A DNA stretch of 46,128 nucleotides. It comes from Acidobacteriota bacterium (GTDB lineage Bacteria > Acidobacteriota > Thermoanaerobaculia > Thermoanaerobaculales > Sulfomarinibacteraceae). Below are positions 7,773 to 16,353 of this stretch, piece by piece. Numbering within the stretch: position 1 is the stretch's first letter; each line of letters begins with the position of its first letter. The position numbers and the translations under genes are program-made. Location of the stretch: positions 1 to 46,128 of the forward strand of contig JAHECW010000022.1 in the NCBI GenBank assembly GCA_024641545.1. Reading direction: 5' to 3'. The notes under the pieces are model-generated. The model was not told the DNA's origin and made no database searches. It saw only the letters and a list, made by a program, of their open reading frames with translations.

Positions 7773-9071
7773 CTACGAGCGCGACGGGTCCGGACAGGCG
7801 AAGACCTGGGTGATGAAGTACACGACGCCGGTTTCCGGCCTGCGGGAGGTGACGATGCCGATACCGACGTGGGTCGCATCGGTCGAGAGGATCGCGGCAC
7901 GGTGGCCCGGGCTGCGCATCAACCCTTCTTCGGCATCGGCGACCGTCGAGCTCCGGGCGATGTTTTCGGCCGCAAAAACCGCCTGAAAGCCCACGCTCTG
8001 GAGTCGGTCCGCCACGGTTCCCGTGGTGGCGGACACGTGCGCGAGCTCGCCGGTCTTCGCCATTTCGGCGCTGTGGCGGCGCGCGACTGCCGCCAGAGTG
8101 TCGTCCCATACCAGCGCGGGCAGCCCGAAGCGGGCTCGATCCTCATCGAGCAGTTCGCGGGCGTAGGCTTCGGCCGCGACCGGATCGGCGATCCAGTCCT
8201 CGCTGCTTCTCCTCGATCCGATCCAGGTTCGCGCCGGTTCCCGCCCGATCTCGACCGGAAAGAGCAGGACGACGTGGGGGCCCGAGTCATCGCTCGCGAT
8301 GACCTCGATCCACTGCGTGCCGGGCCGCTCGCCCATCTCCACCGCGGCGAGCAGGTGATCGCCGCTCAAGCCTCCCGCAGTTTCCACCACGCGACCGTCC
8401 GGCAGTGTGCTGATCACCGAAGCGGCGCTCACCGGTCGGAGAAATCGCACCAGGACGGCGATCGAAGTTCCGGGCGCCGCCGAGGTCGGTACCGGCTGCA
8501 TCTCGACGTCACGCTGCGTCAGGAAGACGGTCCAGCGCCACTTGTAGGGATCGCTCGCCGGGTCCCTGGAAAAACCGGCATGGGTTGCCGGCACCGTCGC
8601 GAGCATCTCGGCGAGGTGATCGAAGAACTCCTCATCACCGTCGTCATCGGTCGAGACGTGGATCACCGTGGCGTAGGGATCCGCGCAGCCCGATCGGTGA
8701 AGGACGAATTCAGAGAAGGCGAGCGGAAGCGCATCGGCCCCGGGGGTGCGGCCGTAGATTCCAGCCGCGCGTTCGAGGCAGGGAACCACCTTGAGACCGG
8801 GAAACCGAGTCTCGAGGCGACGAACCAGGCTCCCGGAGACCGTCCCTTCGCCGCTGGTCCGGTACATTTCGGCCGGTTCGCCGGGAAGCGTCACCGTGAT
8901 CACCGGTGGCTGGCTGGGTGCCCGGTCGACCCGATCTTCCGATATCGGCGCGGGCCCCCGCTCGCCGCGGGAATCGAGAACACCACAACCCGACGCCGCC
9001 ACCAGAGCGAGGCCGACAAGCACAACCCCGAACCTTCGGACCGACGACTCAAGACGACGGGTCAACACCAT
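7773..9071 (-). CDS. CAP/SCP-domain lipoprotein (YkwD-like)
   Basis: This 432-residue protein begins with a lipoprotein signal (LVGLALVAASGCG). The C-terminal 120 residues or so form a CAP domain (CRISP/PR-1/SCP): RRHSAEMAKTGELAH, AENIARS and the segment from SPGHRAAILS to THVGIGI give the usual histidine and glutamate cluster. The N-terminal 290 residues do not match a family I recognise; they contain two stretches that look like beta-sandwich repeats (about 165-275). The start is the ATG at 9071 with GGGAG upstream. Bacterial YkwD-like proteins are cell-surface proteins of uncertain activity, sometimes linked to envelope or lipid binding. The gene is divergent from the ABC exporter operon. 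Confidence 0.85.
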   Translation of the reverse strand: MVLTRRLESSVRRFGVVLVGLALVAASGCGVLDSRGERGPAPISEDRVDRAPSQPPVITVTLPGEPAEMYRTSGEGTVSGSLVRRLETRFPGLKVVPCLERAAGIYGRTPGADALPLAFSEFVLHRSGCADPYATVIHVSTDDDGDEEFFDHLAEMLATVPATHAGFSRDPASDPYKWRWTVFLTQRDVEMQPVPTSAAPGTSIAVLVRFLRPVSAASVISTLPDGRVVETAGGLSGDHLLAAVEMGERPGTQWIEVIASDDSGPHVVLLFPVEIGREPARTWIGSRRSSEDWIADPVAAEAYARELLDEDRARFGLPALVWDDTLAAVARRHSAEMAKTGELAHVSATTGTVADRLQSVGFQAVFAAENIARSSTVADAEEGLMRSPGHRAAILSTDATHVGIGIVTSRRPETGVVYFITQVFACPDPSRS

Positions 9072-9235
9072 CGAGATCTCCCGCCGCCTCGACCTCCGGG
9101 GTGGTGGTCGTTTTGGCGCCCGTCGCCATCGGCTTCGCCGCCGCCATCGAGAACGGGTTGGGCCGCCTCAGGTTGCACGGCCCGAGTATCTCACGGTGAC
9201 AGCAACGAACCTCTGTGCCGGGTTTGCGTAGAGCC

Positions 9236-9244
9236 TGATACGAT
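9236..9244 (+). promoter_or_regulatory. extended -10 box of the ABC exporter operon
   Basis: TGA-TACGAT lies eight bases before an ATG at 9253 and 75 bases before the TTG start I prefer at 9319. It could drive a leaderless mRNA from the ATG, or a short leader carrying the GGGAGG site. Confidence 0.35.
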
Positions 9245-9318
9245 CGACGCGGATGTCGTTCACCAACCCCGTCCGGGTCGGGTTCGATTTCGGCGGCTCA
9301 CTTCGGCGGGAGGCATCG

Positions 9319-10248
9319 TTGATTCAAATCGAACGGTTGAGGAAGTGCTACGACGCGCTGGTAGCGGTTGACGATGTCTCCTTCGATGTCCATGACGGCG
9401 AAATCCTCGGCCTCCTCGGTCCCAACGGCGCCGGAAAGACAACGACCATCTCCATGATCTGCGGAGTTCTCCAACCGGATGGAGGACGGGTCCTCGTCGA
9501 CAACCGGAACATCTGGCTCGAGCCCAAGAAGGTCAAGATGCACCTCGGTGTCGTCCCGCAGGAGATCGCGGTCTACGAAGATCTCACCGCCCGGGACAAT
9601 CTCTCGTTCTGGGGCACGCTCTACGGCCTTTCCGGTTCGGAACTCGGCGATCGAATCAGCGAATCCCTCGACCGTGTGGGTCTTGCCGGACGGGCCGGCG
9701 ACAAGGTCAAGACCTTCTCCGGAGGCATGAAGCGCCGTCTCAACCTCTGCATGGGCCTGCTCCACCGGCCCAAGTTCCTGCTCCTCGACGAACCGACCGT
9801 CGGGATCGACCCCCAGGCCCGTCTCAACATTCTCGAGGTCATCAGCGAGGTCGCCGCGGCCGGAACCACGGTCCTCTACACGACACATTACATGGATGAG
9901 GCCGAGCAGCTCTGCGACCGAATCGCCATCATCGATCACGGCAGGATCCTCGCCCTCGGCACCTTGGCCGAACTCACCAAACGAGCCGGCGAAGCCGAGG
10001 TCCTGCGTCTGAGCGGACGGTTCAACGACGAAAGCCTCCGTGAGCACCTCGCCGCCATTACCGGCACCCGGATTCTCGGGCTCGGCGACGGCAGCGCGGT
10101 CCTGGCGATCGAGTCGGACGGGCCCGGGCTCCTCGGCATCCTGCCCCGGGTGCTCGAGGCCGATCTCGGCATCGAGGATGTCTCGATCCAACGCCCCAAC
10201 CTGCAGAGTGTCTTCATCGCCTTGACCGGGCGTGAGCTGCGCGACTGA
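9319..10248 (+). CDS. ABC transporter ATP-binding protein (ABC-2 exporter type)
   Basis: The 309-residue ATPase has Walker A GPNGAGKTT, signature FSGGM and Walker B LLLDEP followed by the switch histidine in YTTHYMDEAEQL. The C-terminal extension of about 80 residues is typical of DrrA/CcmA-like drug or lipid exporters. I start it at TTG 9319 because GGGAGG lies five bases upstream and the protein then begins at the usual place, just before IQIERLRKCY. An ATG at 9253 would add 22 residues that look non-conserved but has a promoter box beside it, so it cannot be excluded. It overlaps the first permease gene in TGATG and powers both permeases. Confidence 0.9.
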   Translation: MIQIERLRKCYDALVAVDDVSFDVHDGEILGLLGPNGAGKTTTISMICGVLQPDGGRVLVDNRNIWLEPKKVKMHLGVVPQEIAVYEDLTARDNLSFWGTLYGLSGSELGDRISESLDRVGLAGRAGDKVKTFSGGMKRRLNLCMGLLHRPKFLLLDEPTVGIDPQARLNILEVISEVAAAGTTVLYTTHYMDEAEQLCDRIAIIDHGRILALGTLAELTKRAGEAEVLRLSGRFNDESLREHLAAITGTRILGLGDGSAVLAIESDGPGLLGILPRVLEADLGIEDVSIQRPNLQSVFIALTGRELRD

Positions 10249-11489
10249 TGGCGGCTCTCGCAATCCTCCGGCGCGACCTCAACCGCTACCGGCGCAATCC
10301 CGTGCGGACCGCCCTCCTCTTTGCCATGCCGTTGGTGATGGCGGCGATCTTCGCCCTGGTTTTCAGCGGGGGCGTCGAGGAGGTCTCGATCAGAGTCCTG
10401 CTCTGGGACGAGGACGACAGCCTGCTCTCGACCCTCGCCCATGGTGCGGCCGGACGCGATGAGACCGCCAACAAGCTCGATCTGGTTCCGGTGGGCGAAG
10501 AGGGGCTCGCCATGATGGACCGTGGTGAAGCCTCGGCCCTGATCCACATCCCGCCCGGTTTCACCGGTGATTATCTTGCCGGGAGGACAACCACCATCGA
10601 GGTCATCAAGAACCCATCCGAGCGGTTCCTGCCTCAGGTCGTCGAGGAGGGCGCAGGGATCGCCGCGGCGGGCCTGTCGGCGGTGTCGAGGGTGTTTCGA
10701 CCCGAGCTCGAGCAGATCCGGGGTCTGATGGAGCTCGACGGCTTCCCGCCCGACGTCGCAGTGGCGGGGCTCAGCTCCAGCATCAATTCCAGGTTGGGCG
10801 GTCTCCGGCAGATCATCTTCCCACCGGTCATCAACCTCGAGACGGTCACGGTCGAAACCGGCGACGACGCAACCCTCGAGAGTGTCGGCATCCTCGCCGT
10901 CTTCCTCCCCGGCTTCGCCGTCATGGGCACCCTCTTTCTCGCGCAGTCGGCAACCCGCGACATCCTCCGTGATCGTGAGTCCGGACTCCTCAGACACCTC
11001 CTGACCGCCCCTGTTTCACCCGGCGACTATCTTCTCGGCAAGTGCCTCTCGGTGATCATCGTGACCGTTGGGGGTTTCGCACTGATGACCACGGTCGGCG
11101 CGGCCATGGGGGTTTCGTGGGGCCCGCCGCTCGCGGCGGCGATGCTCATCCTGGCGACCGCGCTGGCGGCCAGCGGAACCCTGTTGCTGATCATGAGCAT
11201 GGTCGGCTCCGAACGCCAGGGCGACACCTTGACCACCATCGTGATCATCGTCTGGTCGATGCTCGGCGGCGTCTTCATGCCGCTCGATCAAATGCCCGGA
11301 TTCCTCCGCCCCTTCTCCGCCTCGACCCTGGTCTTCTGGTCGACGGACGCCTTCAACACCCTCATCCTCCGCGGCGGCGGGCTCGGCGATATTCTCCCCA
11401 ACCTGGGGGTTCTCTTCGCCGCGGGAGTGGTCTTCCTCGGCGCAGGAACCTTGCTCCTCGGACGCGGGATCCGCAGCGGGGCGATCTGA
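10248..11489 (+). CDS. ABC-2 type transporter permease
   Basis: The 413-residue protein has one N-terminal membrane segment (about 21-40), a long extracytoplasmic region (about 45-215) and five C-terminal membrane segments, the layout of ABC-2 permeases of the YhaP/NatB type. The conserved cytoplasmic loop ERESGLLRHLLTAPVSPGDYL appears here as DRESGLLRHLLTAPVSPGDY. Its start overlaps the ATPase stop by one base, and its stop overlaps the next permease in the same way, so the three genes are translationally coupled. The exported substrate is not evident; drug, peptide or lipid export are all possible. Confidence 0.88.
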   Translation: MAALAILRRDLNRYRRNPVRTALLFAMPLVMAAIFALVFSGGVEEVSIRVLLWDEDDSLLSTLAHGAAGRDETANKLDLVPVGEEGLAMMDRGEASALIHIPPGFTGDYLAGRTTTIEVIKNPSERFLPQVVEEGAGIAAAGLSAVSRVFRPELEQIRGLMELDGFPPDVAVAGLSSSINSRLGGLRQIIFPPVINLETVTVETGDDATLESVGILAVFLPGFAVMGTLFLAQSATRDILRDRESGLLRHLLTAPVSPGDYLLGKCLSVIIVTVGGFALMTTVGAAMGVSWGPPLAAAMLILATALAASGTLLLIMSMVGSERQGDTLTTIVIIVWSMLGGVFMPLDQMPGFLRPFSASTLVFWSTDAFNTLILRGGGLGDILPNLGVLFAAGVVFLGAGTLLLGRGIRSGAI

Positions 11490-12652
11490 TGCGCACGATC
11501 ATCGCCATCGCCCGACACGACCTCCGCCTGCTCATGACCGACAGGGGCGCGGTGATCTGGTTGATTCTCGTGCCCGTCGTCTTTGCCGCCTTCTTTGGAC
11601 TCGTTTTGGGGCAAAGCTCAAAGCCGGTCGATGCAAAGGTCCCGCTCACGGTGATCGACGCGGATGGAGGCCCCGTCGCCCGGCTGCTGATCACCGAGCT
11701 CGAGAGCGAACGGCTTCTCTTGAGCAGTGCGGGCCCGGCAGAGACCGACGCGCCGCCGGAAAGGGCCCTCGTCCTGGTGCTGCCTTCCGGTCTAAGCGAG
11801 GCGGTTTCCGCAGGTCAACAAACCACGTTGCGGCTGGAGAAGGCGCCGGGGGCTTCGGCGGAAGCCGCGCTGGTCGTTCAAGCCAGGATCGTCTCTGCCA
11901 TCGCCACCGTCCTCGGCCGCCTTGTCGAGGCCGAGGTCCGGCTCGATCCCGGTGCGCCCGTCGCAGAGGGCGCGGCGACCAACCTTGATCACGCTGAAGA
12001 CCAGGTCGTGATCGAGAGCCGGTTCGCCGGTGAGGCGACCATCGTTCCGGGGGGGTTCGCCCAATCGATCCCGGGAAACACGGTGATGTTCGTCATGCTG
12101 GTCGCACTGACCTACGGTGCGGGGGCCGTCAGCGGTGAACGGAGCGGCGGCCATCTCCGCCGGCTCCTGACCACACCGGTGAGCAGGGGTGAGATCATCG
12201 CCGGCAAGATCGCGGGCCGGTTGGTTATCGCCTCACTCCAGATCACCGTCCTCATGGCGGTGGGGGTCATCGCCAACCGGATCTTCGCTGTCACCATCGG
12301 CGACCACCCCGTTGCCACGTGGATCGTCCTGCTGATCTACGCCCTCGCGGTGGCGCCGCTGGGCGTTGCGTTCGGCGGCTGGTTCACCGATCCCGATCGA
12401 GCGTCGAGCATCGGTGTCATCGCAACGATGGTGATGGCCGCATTCGGCGGCTGCTGGTGGCCGCTCGAGATCGTCTCCCGACCGCTTCAGCGTCTGGCCA
12501 TGCTCTTCCCCACCGGGTGGGCCATGCGCGCGCTGCACGGCACCATCTCGTTCGGCCAAGGTCTTCCGGGGGTGCTGGTGCCGCTGGTTGTGCTGCTCGG
12601 TTTCGCGCTGGTCTTTTCCCTCATCGCGGCAAAATCACTGCGGATCGATTGA
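11489..12652 (+). CDS. ABC-2 type transporter permease (second subunit)
   Basis: The 387-residue protein repeats the layout of the gene before it: an N-terminal membrane segment (VIWLILVPVVFAAFFGLVL), a periplasmic region of about 150 residues, then five membrane segments with the loop SGGHLRRLLTTPVSRGEII. The two permeases most likely form a heterodimer around one ATPase dimer. The start overlaps the previous stop (TGATG), which rules out the much longer open frame running upstream. The operon ends here; the 126 bases that follow hold no clear terminator before the converging phosphatase gene. Confidence 0.88.
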   Translation: MRTIIAIARHDLRLLMTDRGAVIWLILVPVVFAAFFGLVLGQSSKPVDAKVPLTVIDADGGPVARLLITELESERLLLSSAGPAETDAPPERALVLVLPSGLSEAVSAGQQTTLRLEKAPGASAEAALVVQARIVSAIATVLGRLVEAEVRLDPGAPVAEGAATNLDHAEDQVVIESRFAGEATIVPGGFAQSIPGNTVMFVMLVALTYGAGAVSGERSGGHLRRLLTTPVSRGEIIAGKIAGRLVIASLQITVLMAVGVIANRIFAVTIGDHPVATWIVLLIYALAVAPLGVAFGGWFTDPDRASSIGVIATMVMAAFGGCWWPLEIVSRPLQRLAMLFPTGWAMRALHGTISFGQGLPGVLVPLVVLLGFALVFSLIAAKSLRID

Positions 12653-12778
12653 CAGCCTGAACCCCCGCCGTGGCCCGGATCCTCGCGAGTTCGATGTCTG
12701 GGCCGTCGAGCCGGTCTGAAGCCGCGCAGGGTCGCCACATCCCCGTGTCCGGCAGCCGAGCCCTGCGGGAGATTTCGG

Positions 12779-14179
12779 CTAGCCGCCGAGGCAGCGGACG
12801 ACGACCATCGTGACATCGTCCACCTGTTTCGCCCCACCCTTGAAATCCCAGACTTCGCGCAGGATCAGATCGCGAATCTCGTTGGCGGTGGGGATGCCTT
12901 CGAGGTCCCGGAGGATCTGTTTGAGCCGATCCCACCCGTACTGGTCACCATCCGGGTTGATGGTCTCCACGAGGCCGTCACTGTAGAGCAGCAGGACATC
13001 TCCGGGCGCGAGCCTGATCCGATCCTCCCCGAAACGGGCGTTCTCGATGGCGCCGAGGGGGAACGAACCCGAACCGACCTCCTCGACCTCGCCGTTCGAC
13101 CGCCGGAGCAGCACCGGGGGGTGACCGGCGGTGGCGACGGTGGTGCTGCACTCTTTACGGTCAAGGACGACCAGCGCGAGAGTCATGTGCATCCGCGGGG
13201 CGGAGGTTCGCTTGAGCATGAGGTTGACGCGATCGAGCACTGCGCTCGGTCGGCCCATTTCGTCGCGCAGGAGGTTGAGGCTCGACCGGACCCCGGACAG
13301 GACGAGCCCGCTCGCCACGCCATGGCCCGTGACATCTCCCACCACCATGGCCACCCGATCCGACCCGAAGTCGAAGTAGTCGTAGTAGTCCCCCCCGACC
13401 TCGGTGGCGGGTAGCGACAGGGCGGCGACATCGAGCCAGTCGAGCAGCGGCGCCTGCCTGGGAAGCATGCTGAGCTGGATTTCCCGGGCATACTCGAGCT
13501 CCTGTTTCATACGGAGCCGATCCTGATGGCGGGCCGACTCGGAACGCCAACGGATCAGAAAGCGCGATTCCAGACGCCGGCTCAGCGCCCACGACACACC
13601 GGCGCACACGATGAAGAGCAGGGCATAGAGAACCAGGCTGAGAAACGGCGGCGACTGCCGGACCAGCAGGCTCTCACCCACCAGACGCACAGCCACCACG
13701 GCGTAGAGCGACCCGAAGAGGGCCACCGTCTCGCCCGACGCCAGGCGAAAGCGGGCCGCCAAAATCGGAAAGAAAAAGAACCAGAATCCGATGCCGCCAT
13801 CGGCCGAGCCGTGGAAGAGCTGAAGAAGGACGAGGTGACCGATGAGCACCGCGGCGACGGCCTGACGAAGATTGCGGGCAATCCCTCGGCGGTGACGGTT
13901 GCGCAGGAAAAGAAGATCGGCGATGACCAAGAGACCGGCGACCGCGCCGCGCGTCATCGTCCCCGAAGCAAACATGGCGATGGTGTAGATCGCCGAGGTG
14001 CAGGCGAAGAAAGCAACCGTGAGGTTGAGACGCCGCGCGTTGGCGACATCGAAAAAGGTATTCAGGGCGGTCTTTTCGCCGACCAGAAGTTCATCGTCGG
14101 ACATCGAGGTCTCGTCCAGACTCGCCAGGACCGCACCGTCCATGCCACCGAAGGTCGAGGTCGTCAGATCGTCGGCCAT
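12779..14179 (-). CDS. membrane PP2C-type (SpoIIE/RsbU) serine phosphatase
   Basis: The 466-residue protein has about six membrane segments between residues 50 and 205, then a coiled linker (about 215-240) and a SpoIIE-type PP2C domain. Metal-binding motifs are visible: VGGDYYDYFDFG, GDVTGHGV, YSDGLVE and the final DDVTMVVV. Such enzymes remove phosphate from anti-sigma antagonist or other signalling proteins in response to a membrane input, as in partner-switching systems; no partner gene is nearby. I chose the ATG at 14179 because a TAGAAT box ends seven bases upstream, giving a near-leaderless start; ATGs at 14188 and 14218 are alternatives without ribosome binding sites. It is divergent from the AMIN gene. 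Confidence 0.88.
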   Translation of the reverse strand: MADDLTTSTFGGMDGAVLASLDETSMSDDELLVGEKTALNTFFDVANARRLNLTVAFFACTSAIYTIAMFASGTMTRGAVAGLLVIADLLFLRNRHRRGIARNLRQAVAAVLIGHLVLLQLFHGSADGGIGFWFFFFPILAARFRLASGETVALFGSLYAVVAVRLVGESLLVRQSPPFLSLVLYALLFIVCAGVSWALSRRLESRFLIRWRSESARHQDRLRMKQELEYAREIQLSMLPRQAPLLDWLDVAALSLPATEVGGDYYDYFDFGSDRVAMVVGDVTGHGVASGLVLSGVRSSLNLLRDEMGRPSAVLDRVNLMLKRTSAPRMHMTLALVVLDRKECSTTVATAGHPPVLLRRSNGEVEEVGSGSFPLGAIENARFGEDRIRLAPGDVLLLYSDGLVETINPDGDQYGWDRLKQILRDLEGIPTANEIRDLILREVWDFKGGAKQVDDVTMVVVRCLGG

Positions 14180-14186
14180 GCGCGAC

Positions 14187-14192
14187 ATTCTA
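14187..14192 (-). promoter_or_regulatory. -10 box immediately before the PP2C phosphatase gene
   Basis: TAGAAT on the minus strand lies seven bases before the ATG at 14179 with no Shine-Dalgarno between. This suits a leaderless transcript and helped choose the start. Confidence 0.4.
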
Positions 14193-14228
14193 CGCGAGTT
14201 CGCCCGATCGCCCGACATCGGGGTGGGG

Positions 14229-14234
14229 TATTAT
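14229..14234 (+). promoter_or_regulatory. -10 box immediately before the AMIN-domain gene
   Basis: TATTAT ends five bases before the ATG at 14240, with no ribosome binding site. Transcription would start at about the start codon itself. Confidence 0.4.
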
Positions 14235-14239
14235 GCGCC

Positions 14240-15298
14240 ATGCTCCGAGTGCGTCCACGATTCCATCTCGACCGCACGCGGCTGAATTCGGCGGCCATCG
14301 CAGCCCTGGCGGCGCTTGTTTTCACCGCCGCCCCGACCGAGTCCGTCGCCAACACCGTTGACGCCATCAGTTGGGGGCACGACTCCGACGGCAACACCAC
14401 CATCACCATCGCCTGCGCCGAGCCGATCGGCGACGCGTCCTTTCGCGCGTACCCCATCGCCGACCCACCTCGACTCGTGGTCGTGATCGAGGGCATCACC
14501 AATCGGGTCAAACCGGAGATGATGTCCATCGACGGCCGAGATGTCAGCCGCCTGCGGTTGGGGTACCGGGGCACTGCTTCGGCTCCAGAGTTGAACGTCA
14601 TCCTCGATCTCGCGACCGAGACCGCCGGGCTGGTGGATCTTCAGCACGACGGGAACCAGCTCGTTGCGGTGATCGGCTCTGCGCCCGAGCCCACGGCGAC
14701 GCCTCCGCCCGCGCCGTCGCCGACCCCGTCGCAGCGGCCCACTGAAGATTCGCCGGCGCCGACCGCCGTCCCATCCCCCACCCCTTCCCCGTTGCCACCC
14801 GAGGAACCCGCTCCGCCCGTTCTCCCCACGACCGTCGCAACACCGGCCGCGACCCCCAGTCCCACCAGCACAGGCACCCCGGCCCAACCCACCGTGGCCG
14901 CGCCGTTCCCGACTCCCGAGTCCGGGCCGGAGATCGCAGATCGGATCGTCGACGTCGTGGCGACCCTTCGGGGCGATGGCTCGACGCTGCTTCGGATCAC
15001 CGGCAACGGGCGACTCCCCCAGGGCTGCGCCCGCACCCTGAAGATCGCGGGCGAACCGCCTCGGATCATCCTGAGTCTGCGGGGCCTCAGTGCACCCGAT
15101 CTGCCGCGCACTCTTGAAATCGGCGATCCGAACCTCAGCCGGATCAGGTTGGTCCACGACGCGGAGACCTCCGAGGGCGAGCTCCATCTCGTTCTCCAAC
15201 TGAAACGCCCGGGGGTTTCGGTGATCGAGCTCAGACAGGTCGGACCCCACCTCGCGGTGCAGCTCGCGGTCGAAGAGTCACCAGCCATCAGACCGTGA
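14240..15298 (+). CDS. secreted double AMIN-domain protein
   Basis: The 352-residue protein has a signal peptide (about 1-35, AAIAALAALVFTAAPTESVA) followed by an AMIN domain (about 36-140) with the typical DPPRLVVVIEG and SRLRLGYRG strands. A linker of about 90 residues is very rich in Pro, Thr, Ala and Ser. A second AMIN domain (about 232-345) repeats the pattern with EPPRIILSLRG and SRIRLVHD. AMIN domains bind peptidoglycan and target amidases (AmiC) or secretins (PilQ), but here no catalytic domain follows, so the protein may bridge wall and envelope. The longer upstream open frame is the antisense of the phosphatase gene. Function beyond wall binding is unknown. Confidence 0.82.
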   Translation: MLRVRPRFHLDRTRLNSAAIAALAALVFTAAPTESVANTVDAISWGHDSDGNTTITIACAEPIGDASFRAYPIADPPRLVVVIEGITNRVKPEMMSIDGRDVSRLRLGYRGTASAPELNVILDLATETAGLVDLQHDGNQLVAVIGSAPEPTATPPPAPSPTPSQRPTEDSPAPTAVPSPTPSPLPPEEPAPPVLPTTVATPAATPSPTSTGTPAQPTVAAPFPTPESGPEIADRIVDVVATLRGDGSTLLRITGNGRLPQGCARTLKIAGEPPRIILSLRGLSAPDLPRTLEIGDPNLSRIRLVHDAETSEGELHLVLQLKRPGVSVIELRQVGPHLAVQLAVEESPAIRP

Positions 15299-15372
15299 TC
15301 GGACGCTCGATTGAGATTGAGGGGATTCCGACGATCTCCACCAGGCGGCCGCGTTCGCGCCCCGGAGTGCTG

Positions 15373-15381
15373 TGGTACAAG
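15373..15381 (+). promoter_or_regulatory. extended -10 box before the methyltransferase gene
   Basis: TGG-TACAAG ends five bases before the ATG at 15387; no Shine-Dalgarno is present. It would give a leaderless message. Confidence 0.35.
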
Positions 15382-15386
15382 ACCCT

Positions 15387-16181
15387 ATGGCCGACGGCGG
15401 AGTTTCACTCGATCTCGCACATGTCTCGAAGCTTCTCTCCGACGACGGCCGGCCGGCGGTCGAACGACACCGCCTGGGCATCCTGATGGATCTGGTGGCA
15501 TCGCTGCCACCGCCCCCCGACGCGGAGGAGATCTTTCCACGGTTTTCGCCCCTCAAGGATGCGTTTCTCGACGCCTCCCGCGGTAATGACGGCGAGCTGC
15601 TCGAAGAGCGATTCCTCGAACTCTACGCCCATCTCCACATGCACGAGGCGCCCTACACGATGGTGGAGCGGCAGCGGGTCAACGCCACCGGCGGCTATTG
15701 GAGCCACGCCGGAGGCTTGAGCCCCATTCTCAAGGCCGGATCGTGGATTCACCCCGACACTTCGAGCGTCGATCTCGGCGCCGGGAACGGACTCCAAGCG
15801 CTGCTCATGCAGAAGATGTATCCCCATTCCCGGTGCTGCCAGATCGAGATCTCGAGCGCCATGGTCGGCATCGGCCGCCGGCTCCGGCAGTGGCTGGAAA
15901 TCCCCGCGACCCGGGTCGAATGGCGGGTCGACGACGTCCTCGAGACGAATCTCGGCGGCTGGAATTTTGTCTATCTCTACCGCCCGGTCAGACCGGTTGG
16001 TCCCGGCGGGGGTTTCTACACCCGACTCGCGAGCGCACTCGAGAAGGAACCGACCGAAGTGGTGATCTTCAGCATCGCCGACTGCCTCTCCGACTTTCTC
16101 CCCGAGAGCTTCGACCGCTTCTACACCGACGGCCACCTGACCTGCTACCGCAAACCCGCCGACGCCCACCGCTCGAGTTGA
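15387..16181 (+). CDS. class I SAM-dependent methyltransferase
   Basis: The 264-residue protein has a Rossmann-type SAM-binding start VDLGAGNGLQALLM near residue 126, followed by the acidic strand-2 end QIEISSAM and a later VDDVLE. This is the class I methyltransferase or DOT1-like fold. The N-terminal 110 residues are helical and have no family I recognise, with a histidine-rich LYAHLHMHEAP segment. The substrate cannot be told from the sequence. I prefer the ATG at 15387, five bases after a TACAAG box; a GTG five codons earlier overlaps that box. It stands alone between the AMIN gene and a converging secreted-protein gene. Confidence 0.7.
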   Translation: MADGGVSLDLAHVSKLLSDDGRPAVERHRLGILMDLVASLPPPPDAEEIFPRFSPLKDAFLDASRGNDGELLEERFLELYAHLHMHEAPYTMVERQRVNATGGYWSHAGGLSPILKAGSWIHPDTSSVDLGAGNGLQALLMQKMYPHSRCCQIEISSAMVGIGRRLRQWLEIPATRVEWRVDDVLETNLGGWNFVYLYRPVRPVGPGGGFYTRLASALEKEPTEVVIFSIADCLSDFLPESFDRFYTDGHLTCYRKPADAHRSS

Positions 16182-16353
16182 ATCGCGGACGGTTATCAAT
16201 GCAGAGTCGTAGAGCGGCTGTCGGTGCTCCATCGATATCGTGGCCTTCGGGTCATCGGTCGGCAGGACTCGAACATTTTTATTGAAACGCAAAGAACCCA
16301 AGAACCATCGCAAAGCGCATCGCGTTGATATTTTCGATGTTCCGGCGAGGGTG
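16182..16353. other. convergent spacer with CGCAAAG-type repeat
   Basis: No gene is seen. At about 16284-16318 the plus strand reads as loose copies of a CGCAAAG-AACC word, the kind of degenerate spacer repeat frequent in environmental genomes. No terminator hairpin with a T-run is evident. Confidence 0.35.

Noticed and set aside
9253-9318. ATG start for the ABC ATPase 22 codons upstream
   Set aside because: The TTG at 9319 has GGGAGG at ideal spacing and gives the usual N-terminus. The ATG remains possible because a -10-like box precedes it.
7608-9371. 587-codon open frame on the plus strand
   Set aside because: It runs antisense through the CAP gene and into the ABC leader with R/G/H-rich composition and no ribosome site.
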